The notes under the pieces were generated by a model. That model was not told the DNA's origin. It saw only the letters and a program-made list of their open reading frames with translations, and made no database searches. Both the position numbers and the translations under genes were made by a program. Shown here in pieces: positions 26,201 to 38,200 of a DNA stretch of 64,000 nucleotides (positions within the stretch are counted from its first letter, which is position 1; the number at the start of each line of letters is the position of its first letter). This stretch comes from Rhabditoides inermis (lineage: Eukaryota > Nematoda > Chromadorea > Rhabditida > Rhabditidae), in the NCBI GenBank assembly GCA_963966185.1, contig CAWZYM010000326.1, positions 248,001 through 312,000 of the forward strand. The letters run 5' to 3'.

Positions 26201-29200
26201 CGTTGATGTGCTGCTGTCCAAGTCAGTGGTGGATGACGGTTCGACGGTGCTTGTCGATGTACTGCTGTCCGAAACAGTGGTGGATGACGGTTCGACGGTG
26301 CTCGTCGATGTGCTGCTGTCCGAGACAGTGGTGGATGACGGTTCGACGGTGCTCGTTGATGTGCTGCTGTCCGAGACAGTGGTGGATGACGGTTCGACGG
26401 TGCTCGTTGATGTGCTGCTGTCCGAGACAGTGGTGGATGACGGTTCGACGGTGCTTGTCGATGTACTGCTGTCCAAGTCAGTGGTGGATGACGGTTCGAC
26501 GGAACTCGTCGCTGTGCTGCTGTCCGAGACAGTGGTGGATGACGGTTCGACGGTGCTCGACGATGTGCTGCTGTCCGAGACAGTGGTGGATGACGGTTCG
26601 ACGGAACTCGTCGCTGTGCTGCTGTCCGAGACAGTGGTGGATGACGGTTCGACGGTGCTCGACGATGTGCTGCTGTCCGAGACAGTGGTGGATGACGGTT
26701 CGACGGAACTCGTCGCTGTGCTGCTGTCCGAGACAGTGGTGGATGACGGTTCGACGGTGCTTGTCGATGTACTGCTGTCCAAGTCAGTGGTGGATGACGG
26801 TTCGACGGAACTCGTCGCTGTGATGCTGTCCGAGACAGTGGTGGATGACGGTTCGACGGTTCTCGTTGATGTGCTGCTGTCCGAGACAGTGGTGGATGAC
26901 GGTTCGACGGTGCTTGTCGATGTACTGCTGTCCGAGACAGTGGTGAATGACGGTTCGACGGAACTCGTCGCTGTGCTGCTGTCCGAGACAGTGGTGGATG
27001 ACGGTTCGACGGAACTCGTCGCTGTGCTGCTGTCCGAGACAGTGGTGGATGACGGTTCGACGGTGCTCGACGATGTGCTGCTGTCCGAGACAGTGGTGGA
27101 TGACGGTTCGACGGAGCTCGTCGCTGTGCTGCTGTCCGAGACAGTGGTGGATGACGGTTCGACGGTGCTCGTCGATGTGCTGCTGTCCGAGACAGTGGTG
27201 GATGACGGTTCGACGGTGCTCGTTGATGTGCTGCTGTCCGAGACAGTGGTGGATGACGGTTCGACGGTGCTCGTTGATGTGCTGCTGTCCGAGACAGTGG
27301 TGGATGACGGTTCGACGGTGCTCGTCGATGTGCTGCTGTCCGAGACAGTGGTGGATGACGGTTCGACGGTGCTCGTTGATGTGCTGCTGTCCGAGACAGT
27401 GGTGGATGACGGTTCGACGGTGCTCGTTGATGTGCTGCTGTCCGAGACAGTGGTGGATGACGGTTCGACGGTGCTCGTCGATGTGCTGCTGTCCGAGACA
27501 GTGGTGGATGACGGTTCGACGGAACTCGTCGCTGTGCTGCTGTCCGAGACAGTGGTGGATGACGGTTCGACGGTGCTCGTTGATGTGCTGCTGTCCAAGT
27601 CAGTGGTGGATGACGGTTCGACGGAACTCGTCGCTGTGATGCTGTCCGAGACAGTGGTGGATGACGGTTCGACGGTTCTCGTTGATGTGCTGCTGTCCGA
27701 GACAGTGGTGGATGACGGTTCGACGGTGCTTGTCGATGTACTGCTGTCCGAGACAGTGGTGAATGACGGTTCGACGGAACTCGTCGCTGTGCTGCTGTCC
27801 GAGACAGTGGTGGATGACGGTTCGACGGAACTCGTCGCTGTGCTGCTGTCCGAGACAGTGGTGGATGACGGTTCGACGGTGCTCGACGATGTGCTGCTGT
27901 CCGAGACAGTGGTGGATGACGGTTCGACGGAGCTCGTCGCTGTGCTGCTGTCCGAGACAGTGGTGGATGACGGTTCGACGGTGCTCGTCGATGTGCTGCT
28001 GTCCGAGACAGTGGTGGATGACGGTTCGACGGTGCTCGTTGATGTGCTGCTGTCCGAGACAGTGGTGGATGACGGTTCGACGGTGCTCGTTGATGTGCTG
28101 CTGTCCGAGACAGTGGTGGATGACGGTTCGACGGTGCTCGTCGATGTGCTGCTGTCCGAGACAGTGGTGGATGACGGTTCGACGGTGCTCGTTGATGTGC
28201 TGCTGTCCGAGACAGTGGTGGATGACGGTTCGACGGTGCTCGTTGATGTGCTGCTGTCCGAGACAGTGGTGGATGACGGTTCGACGGTGCTCGTCGATGT
28301 GCTGCTGTCCGAGACAGTGGTGGATGACGGTTCGACGGAACTCGTCGCTGTGCTGCTGTCCGAGACAGTGGTGGATGACGGTTCGACGGTGCTCGTTGAT
28401 GTGCTGCTGTCCAAGTCAGTGGTGGATGACGGTTCGACGGTGCTTGTCGATGTACTGCTGTCCGAAACAGTGGTGGATGACGGTTCGACGGTGCTCGTCG
28501 ATGTGCTGCTGTCCGAGACAGTGGTGGATGACGGTTCGACGGTGCTCGTTGATGTGCTGCTGTCCGAGACAGTGGTGGATGACGGTTCGACGGTGCTCGT
28601 TGATGTGCTGCTGTCCGAGACAGTGGTGGATGACGGTTCGACGGTGCTTGTCGATGTACTGCTGTCCAAGTCAGTGGTGGATGACGGTTCGACGGAACTC
28701 GTCGCTGTGCTGCTGTCCGAGACAGTGGTGGATGACGGTTCGACGGTGCTCGACGATGTGCTGCTGTCCGAGACAGTGGTGGATGACGGTTCGACGGAAC
28801 TCGTCGCTGTGCTGCTGTCCGAGACAGTGGTGGATGACGGTTCGACGGTGCTCGACGATGTGCTGCTGTCCGAGACAGTGGTGGATGACGGTTCGACGGA
28901 ACTCGTCGCTGTGCTGCTGTCCGAGACAGTGGTGGATGACGGTTCGACGGTGCTTGTCGATGTACTGCTGTCCAAGTCAGTGGTGGATGACGGTTCGACG
29001 GAACTCGTCGCTGTGATGCTGTCCGAGACAGTGGTGGATGACGGTTCGACGGTTCTCGTTGATGTGCTGCTGTCCGAGACAGTGGTGGATGACGGTTCGA
29101 CGGTGCTTGTCGATGTACTGCTGTCCGAGACAGTGGTGAATGACGGTTCGACGGAACTCGTCGCTGTGCTGCTGTCCGAGACAGTGGTGGATGACGGTTC

Positions 29201-32200
29201 GACGGAACTCGTCGCTGTGCTGCTGTCCGAGACAGTGGTGGATGACGGTTCGACGGTGCTCGACGATGTGCTGCTGTCCGAGACAGTGGTGGATGACGGT
29301 TCGACGGAGCTCGTCGCTGTGCTGCTGTCCGAGACAGTGGTGGATGACGGTTCGACGGTTCTCGTTGATGTGCTGCTGTCCGAGACAGTGGTGGATGACG
29401 GTTCGACGGTGCTTGTCGATGTGCTGCTGTCCGAGACAGTGGTGGATGACGGTTCGACGGAACTCGTCGCTGTGCTGCTGTCCGAGACAGTGGTGGATGA
29501 CGGTTCGACGGAACTCGTCGCTGTGCTGCTGTCCGAGACAGTGGTGGATGACGGTTCGACGGTGCTCGACGATGTGCTGCTGTCCGAGACAGTGGTGGAT
29601 GACGGTTCGACGGAGCTCGTCGCTGTGCTGCTGTCCGAGACAGTGGTGGATGACGGTTCGACGGTTCTCGTTGATGTGCTGCTGTCCGAGACAGTGATGG
29701 ATGACGGTTCGACGGTGCTTGTCGATGTACTGCTGTCCGAGACAGTGGTGGATGACGGTTCGACGGAACTCGTCGCTGTGCTGCTGTCCGAGACAGTGGT
29801 GGATGACGGTTCGACGGTGCTCGACGATGTGCTGCTGTCCGAGACAGTGGTGGATGACGGTTCGACGGAGCTCGTCGCTGTGCTGCTGTCCGAGACAGTG
29901 GTGGATGACGGTTCGACGGTGCTCGTCGATGTGCTGCTGTCCGAGACAGTGGTGGATGACGATTCGACGGTGCTCGTTGATGTGCTGCTGTCCGAGACAG
30001 TGGTGGAAGACGGTTCGACGGTGCTCGTTGATGTGCTGCTGTCCGAAACAGTGGTGGATGACGGTTCGACGGTGCTCGTCGATGTGCTGCTGTCCGAGAC
30101 AGTGGTGGATGACGGTTCGACGGTGCTCGTTGATGTGCTGCTGTCCGAGACAGTGGTGGATGACGGTTCGACGGTGCTCGTTGATGTGCTGCTGTCCGAG
30201 ACAGTGGTGGATGACGGTTCGACGGTGCTCGTCGATGTGCTGCTGTCCGAGACAGTGGTGGATGACGGTTCGACGGTGCTCGTTGATGTGCTGCTGTCCG
30301 AGACAGTGGTGGATGACGGTTCGACGGTGCTCGTTGATGTGCTGCTGTCCGAGACAGTGGTGGATGACGGTTCGACGGTGCTCGTCGATGTGCTGCTGTC
30401 CGAGACAGTGGTGGATGACGGTTCGACGGTGCTCGTTGATGTGCTGCTGTCCGAGACAGTGGTGGATGACGGTTCGACGGTGCTCGTCGATGTACTGCTG
30501 TCCAAGTCAGTCGTGGATGACGGTTCGACGGTGCTCGTTGATGTGCTGCTGTCCAAGTCAGTGGTGGATGACGGTTCGACGGTGCTCGACGATGTGCTGC
30601 TGTCCGAGACAGTGGTGGATGACGGTTCGACGGAACTCGTCGCTGTGCTGCTGTCCGAGACAGTGGTGGATGACGGTTCGACGGTGCTTGTCGATGTACT
30701 GCTGTCCAAGTCAGTGGTGGATGACGGTTCGACGGAACTCGTCGCTGTGCTGCTGTCCGAGACAGTGGTGGATGACGGTTCGACGGTGCTCGACGATGTG
30801 CTGCTGTCCGAGACAGTGGTGGATGACGGTTCGACGGAACTCGTCGCTGTGCTGCTGTCCGAGACAATGGTGGATGACGGTTCGACGGTGCTCGACGATG
30901 TGCTGCTGTCCGAGACAGTGGTGGATGACGGTTCGACGGAACTCGTCGCTGTGCTGCTGTCCGAGACAGTGGTGGATGACGGTTCGACGGTGCTTGTCGA
31001 TGTACTGCTGTCCAAGTCAGTGGTGGATGACGGTTCGACGGAACTCGTCGCTGTGCTGCTGTCCGAGACAGTGGTGGATGACGGTTCGACGGTGCTTGTC
31101 GATGTACTGCTGTCCAAGTCAGTGGTGGATGACGGTTCGACGGAACTCGTCGCTGTGCTGCTGTCCGAGACAGTGGTGGATGACGGTTCGACGGTGCTCG
31201 ACGATGTGCTGCTGTCCGAGACAGTGGTGGATGACGGTTCGACGGAACTCGTCGCTGTGCTGCTGTCCGAGACAGTGGTGGATGACGGTTCGACGGTGCT
31301 CGACGATGTGCTGCTGTCCGAGACAGTGGTGGATGACGGTTCGACGGAACTCGTCGCTGTGCTGCTGTCCGAGACAGTGGTGGATGACGGTTCGACGGTG
31401 CTTGTCGATGTACTGCTGTCCAAGTCAGTCGTGGATGACGGTTCGACGGTGCTCGTTGATGTGCTGCTGTCCAAGTCAGTGGTGGATGACGGTTCGACGG
31501 TGCTTGTCGATGTACTGCTGTCCAAGTCAGTGGTGGATGACGGTTCGACGGAACTCGTCGCTGTGCTGCTGTCCGAGACAGTGGTGGATGACGGTTCGAC
31601 GGTGCTTGTCGATGTACTGCTGTCCAAGTCAGTGGTGGATGACGGTTCGACGGAACTCGTCGCTGTGCTGCTGTCCGAGACAGTGGTGGATGACGGTTCG
31701 ACGGTGCTCGACGATGTGCTGCTGTCCGAGACAGTGGTGGATGACGGTTCGACGGAACTCGTCGCTGTGCTGCTGTCCGAGACAGTGGTGGATGACGGTT
31801 CGACGGTGCTCGACGATGTGCTGCTGTCCGAGACAGTGGTGGATGACGACTCGACGGAACTCGTCGCTGTGCTGCTGTCCGAGACAGTGGTGGATGACGG
31901 TTCGAAGGTGCTTGTCGATGTACTGCTGTCCAAGTCAGTGGTGGATGACGGTTCGACGGAACTCGTCGCTGTGCTGCTGTCCGAGACAGTGGTGGATGAC
32001 GGTTCGACGGTTCTCGTTGATGTGCTGCTGTCCGAGACAGTGGTGGATGACGGTTCGACGGTGCTTGTCGATGTACTGCTGTCCGAGACAGTGGTGAATG
32101 ACGGTTCGACGGAACTCGTCGCTGTGCTGCTGTCCGAGACAGTGGTGGATGACGGTTCGACGGAACTCGTCGCTGTGCTGCTGTCCGAGACAGTGGTGGA

Positions 32201-35200
32201 TGACGGTTCGACGGTGCTCGACGATGTGCTGCTGTCCGAGACAGTGGTGGATGACGGTTCGACGGAGCTCGTCGCTGTGCTGCTGTCCGAGACAGTGGTG
32301 GATGACGGTTCGACGGTTCTCGTTGATGTGCTGCTGTCCGAGACAGTGGTGGATGACGGTTCGACGGTGCTTGTCGATGTACTGCTGTCCGAGACAGTGG
32401 TGGATGACGGTTCGACGGAACTCGTCGCTGTGCTGCTGTCCGAGACAGTGGTGGATGACGGTTCGACGGTGCTCGACGATGTGCTGCTGTCCGAGACAGT
32501 GGTGGATGACGGTTCGACGGAGCTCGTCGCTGTGCTGCTGTCCGAGACAGTGGTGGATGACGGTTCGACGGTGCTCGTCGATGTGCTGCTGTCCGAGACA
32601 GTGGTGGATGACGGTTCGACGGTGCTCGTTGATGTGCTGCTGTCCGAGACAGTGGTGGAAGACGGTTCGACGGTGCTCGTTGATGTGCTGCTGTCCGAAA
32701 CAGTGGTGGATGACGGTTCGACGGTGCTCGTCGATGTGCTGCTGTCCGAGACAGTGGTGGATGACGGTTCGACGGTGCTCGTTGATGTGCTGCTGTCCGA
32801 GACAGTGGTGGATGACGGTTCGACGGTGCTCGTTGATGTGCTGCTGTCCGAGACAGTGGTGGATGACGGTTCGACGGTGCTCGTCGATGTGCTGCTGTCC
32901 GAGACAGTGGTGGATGACGGTTCGACGGTGCTCGTCGATGTGCTGCTGTCCGAGACAGTGGTGGATGACGGTTCGACGGTGCTCGTTGATGTGCTGCTGT
33001 CCGAGACAGTGGTGGATGACGGTTCGACGGTGCTCGTTGATGTGCTGCTGTCCGAGACAGTGGTGGATGACGGTTCGACGGTGCTCGTCGATGTGCTGCT
33101 GTCCGAGACAGTGGTGGATGACGGTTCGACGGTGCTCGTTGATGTGCTGCTGTCCGAAACAGTGGTGGATGACAGTTCGACGGTGCTCGTCGATGTGCTG
33201 CTGTCCGAGACAGTGGTGGATGACGGTTCGACGGTGCTCGTTGATGTGCTGCTGTCCGAGACAGTGGTGGATGACGGTTCGACGGTGCTCGTCGATGTGC
33301 TGCTGTCCGAGACAGTGGTGGATGACGGTTCGACGGTGCTCGTTGATGTGCTGCTGTCCGAGACAGTGGTGGATGACGGTTCGACGGTGCTTGTCGATGT
33401 ACTGCTGTCCGAGACAGTGGTGGATGACGGTTCGACGGAACTCGTCGCTGTGCTGCTGTCCGAGACAGTGGTGGATGACGGTTCGACGGTGCTCGACGAT
33501 GTGCTGCTGTCCGAGACAGTGGTGGATGACGGTTCGACGGAGCTCGTCGCTGTGCTGCTGTCCGAGACAGTGGTGGATGACGGTTCGACGGTGCTCGTTG
33601 ATGTGCTGCTGTCCGAAACAGTGGTGGATGACAGTTCGACGGTGCTCGTCGATGTGCTGCTGTCCGAGACAGTGGTGGATGACGGTTCGACGGTGCTCGT
33701 TGATGTGCTGCTGTCCGAGACAGTGGTGGATGACGGTTCGACGGTGCTCGTTGATGTGCTGCTGTCCGAGACAGTGGTGGATGACGGTTCGACGGTGCTC
33801 GTCGATGTGCTGCTGTCCGAGACAGTGGTGGATGACGGTTCGACGGTGCTCGTTGATGTGCTGCTGTCCGAGACAGTGGTGGATGACGGTTCGACGGTGC
33901 TCGTTGATGTGCTGCTGTCCGAGACAGTGGTGGATGACGGTTCGACGGTGCTCGTCGATGTGCTGCTGTCCGAGACAGTGGTGGATGACGGTTCGACGGT
34001 GCTCGTTGATGTGCTGCTGTCCGAGACAGTGGTGGATGACGGTTCGACGGTGCTCGTCGATGTACTGCTGTCCAAGTCAGTCGTGGATGACGGTTCGACG
34101 GTGCTCGTTGATGTGCTGCTGTCCAAGTCAGTGGTGGATGACGGTTCGACGGTGCTCGACGATGTGCTGCTGTCCGAGACAGTGGTGGATGACGGTTCGA
34201 CGGAACTCGTCGCTGTGCTGCTGTCCGAGACAGTGGTGGATGACGGTTCGACGGTGCTTGTCGATGTACTGCTGTCCAAGTCAGTGGTGGATGACGGTTC
34301 GACGGAACTCGTCGCTGTGCTGCTGTCCGAGACAGTGGTGGATGACGGTTCGACGGTGCTCGACGATGTGCTGCTGTCCGAGACAGTGGTGGATGACGGT
34401 TCGACGGAACTCGTCGCTGTGCTGCTGTCCGAGACAATGGTGGATGACGGTTCGACGGTGCTCGACGATGTGCTGCTGTCCGAGACAGTGGTGGATGACG
34501 GTTCGACGGAACTCGTCGCTGTGCTGCTGTCCGAGACAGTGGTGGATGACGGTTCGACGGTGCTTGTCGATGTACTGCTGTCCAAGTCAGTGGTGGATGA
34601 CGGTTCGACGGAACTCGTCGCTGTGCTGCTGTCCGAGACAGTGGTGGATGACGGTTCGACGGTGCTTGTCGATGTACTGCTGTCCAAGTCAGTGGTGGAT
34701 GACGGTTCGACGGAACTCGTCGCTGTGCTGCTGTCCGAGACAGTGGTGGATGACGGTTCGACGGTGCTCGACGATGTGCTGCTGTCCGAGACAGTGGTGG
34801 ATGACGGTTCGACGGAACTCGTCGCTGTGCTGCTGTCCGAGACAGTGGTGGATGACGGTTCGACGGTGCTCGACGATGTGCTGCTGTCCGAGACAGTGGT
34901 GGATGACGGTTCGACGGAACTCGTCGCTGTGCTGCTGTCCGAGACAGTGGTGGATGACGGTTCGACGGTGCTTGTCGATGTACTGCTGTCCAAGTCAGTC
35001 GTGGATGACGGTTCGACGGTGCTCGTTGATGTGCTGCTGTCCAAGTCAGTGGTGGATGACGGTTCGACGGTGCTTGTCGATGTACTGCTGTCCAAGTCAG
35101 TGGTGGATGACGGTTCGACGGAACTCGTCGCTGTGCTGCTGTCCGAGACAGTGGTGGATGACGGTTCGACGGTGCTTGTCGATGTACTGCTGTCCAAGTC

Positions 35201-38200
35201 AGTGGTGGATGACGGTTCGACGGAACTCGTCGCTGTGCTGCTGTCCGAGACAGTGGTGGATGACGGTTCGACGGTGCTCGACGATGTGCTGCTGTCCGAG
35301 ACAGTGGTGGATGACGGTTCGACGGAACTCGTCGCTGTGCTGCTGTCCGAGACAGTGGTGGATGACGGTTCGACGGTGCTCGACGATGTGCTGCTGTCCG
35401 AGACAGTGGTGGATGACGACTCGACGGAACTCGTCGCTGTGCTGCTGTCCGAGACAGTGGTGGATGACGGTTCGAAGGTGCTTGTCGATGTACTGCTGTC
35501 CAAGTCAGTGGTGGATGACGGTTCGACGGAACTCGTCGCTGTGCTGCTGTCCGAGACAGTGGTGGATGACGGTTCGACGGTTCTCGTTGATGTGCTGCTG
35601 TCCGAGACAGTGGTGGATGACGGTTCGACGGTGCTTGTCGATGTACTGCTGTCCGAGACAGTGGTGAATGACGGTTCGACGGAACTCGTCGCTGTGCTGC
35701 TGTCCGAGACAGTGGTGGATGACGGTTCGACGGAACTCGTCGCTGTGCTGCTGTCCGAGACAGTGGTGGATGACGGTTCGACGGTGCTCGACGATGTGCT
35801 GCTGTCCGAGACAGTGGTGGATGACGGTTCGACGGAGCTCGTCGCTGTGCTGCTGTCCGAGACAGTGGTGGATGACGGTTCGACGGTTCTCGTTGATGTG
35901 CTGCTGTCCGAGACAGTGGTGGATGACGGTTCGACGGTGCTTGTCGATGTACTGCTGTCCGAGACAGTGGTGGATGACGGTTCGACGGAACTCGTCGCTG
36001 TGCTGCTGTCCGAGACAGTGGTGGATGACGGTTCGACGGTGCTCGACGATGTGCTGCTGTCCGAGACAGTGGTGGATGACGGTTCGACGGAGCTCGTCGC
36101 TGTGCTGCTGTCCGAGACAGTGGTGGATGACGGTTCGACGGTGCTCGTCGATGTGCTGCTGTCCGAGACAGTGGTGGATGACGGTTCGACGGTGCTCGTT
36201 GATGTGCTGCTGTCCGAGACAGTGGTGGAAGACGGTTCGACGGTGCTCGTTGATGTGCTGCTGTCCGAAACAGTGGTGGATGACGGTTCGACGGTGCTCG
36301 TCGATGTGCTGCTGTCCGAGACAGTGGTGGATGACGGTTCGACGGTGCTCGTTGATGTGCTGCTGTCCGAGACAGTGGTGGATGACGGTTCGACGGTGCT
36401 CGTTGATGTGCTGCTGTCCGAGACAGTGGTGGATGACGGTTCGACGGTGCTCGTCGATGTGCTGCTGTCCGAGACAGTGGTGGATGACGGTTCGACGGTG
36501 CTCGTCGATGTGCTGCTGTCCGAGACAGTGGTGGATGACGGTTCGACGGTGCTCGTTGATGTGCTGCTGTCCGAGACAGTGGTGGATGACGGTTCGACGG
36601 TGCTCGTTGATGTGCTGCTGTCCGAGACAGTGGTGGATGACGGTTCGACGGTGCTCGTCGATGTGCTGCTGTCCGAGACAGTGGTGGATGACGGTTCGAC
36701 GGTGCTCGTTGATGTGCTGCTGTCCGAAACAGTGGTGGATGACAGTTCGACGGTGCTCGTCGATGTGCTGCTGTCCGAGACAGTGGTGGATGACGGTTCG
36801 ACGGTGCTCGTTGATGTGCTGCTGTCCGAGACAGTGGTGGATGACGGTTCGACGGTGCTCGTCGATGTGCTGCTGTCCGAGACAGTGGTGGATGACGGTT
36901 CGACGGTGCTCGTTGATGTGCTGCTGTCCGAGACAGTGGTGGATGACGGTTCGACGGTGCTTGTCGATGTACTGCTGTCCGAGACAGTGGTGGATGACGG
37001 TTCGACGGAACTCGTCGCTGTGCTGCTGTCCGAGACAGTGGTGGATGACGGTTCGACGGTGCTCGACGATGTGCTGCTGTCCGAGACAGTGGTGGATGAC
37101 GGTTCGACGGAGCTCGTCGCTGTGCTGCTGTCCGAGACAGTGGTGGATGACGGTTCGACGGTGCTCGTTGATGTGCTGCTGTCCGAAACAGTGGTGGATG
37201 ACAGTTCGACGGTGCTCGTCGATGTGCTGCTGTCCGAGACAGTGGTGGATGACGGTTCGACGGTGCTCGTTGATGTGCTGCTGTCCGAGACAGTGGTGGA
37301 TGACGGTTCGACGGTGCTCGTCGATGTGCTGCTGTCCGAGACAGTGGTGGATGACGGTTCGACGGTGCTCGTTGATGTGCTGCTGTCCGAGACAGTGGTG
37401 GATGACGGTTCGACGGTGCTTGTCGATGTACTGCTGTCCGAGACAGTGGTGGATGACGGTTCGACGGAACTCGTCGCTGTGCTGCTGTCCGAGACAGTGG
37501 TGGATGACGGTTCGACGGTGCTCGACGATGTGCTGCTGTCCGAGACAGTGGTGGATGACGGTTCGACGGAGCTCGTCGCTGTGCTGCTGTCCGAGACAGT
37601 GGTGGATGACGGTTCGACGGTGCTCGTCGATGTGCTGCTGTCCGAGACAGTGGTGGATGACGGTTCGACGGTGCTCGTTGATGTGCTGCTGTCCGAGACA
37701 GTGGTGGAAGACGGTTCGACGGTGCTCGTTGATGTGCTGCTGTCCGAAACAGTGGTGGATGACGGTTCGACGGTGCTCGTCGATGTGCTGCTGTCCGAGA
37801 CAGTGGTGGATGACGGTTCGACGGTGCTCGTTGATGTGCTGCTGTCCGAGACAGTGGTGGATGACGGTTCGACGGTGCTCGTTTATGTGCTGCTGTCCGA
37901 GACAGTGGTGGATGACGGTTCGACGGTGCTCGTCGATGTGCTGCTGTCCGAGACAGTGGTGGATGACGGTTCGACGGTGCTCGTTGATGTGCTGCTGTCC
38001 GAGACAGTGGTGGATGACGGTTCGACGGTGCTCGTTGATGTGCTGCTGTCCGAGACAGTGGTGGATGACGGTTCGACAGTGCTCGTCAATGTGCTGCTGT
38101 CCGAGACAGTGGTGGATGACGGTTCGACGGTGCTCGTCGATGTGCTGCTGTCCGAGACAGTGGTGGATGACGGTTCGACGGTGCTCGTTGATGTGCTGCT

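Noticed and set aside
22735..34437. Minus-strand 3,900-codon frame of the RHPPLSRTAAHQRAPSN type, and 9,877-19,035 in the same frame
   Set aside because: Shadow frame of the array; common unit variants (GTCAATGTG) introduce TGA, and the substitutions change residues radically.
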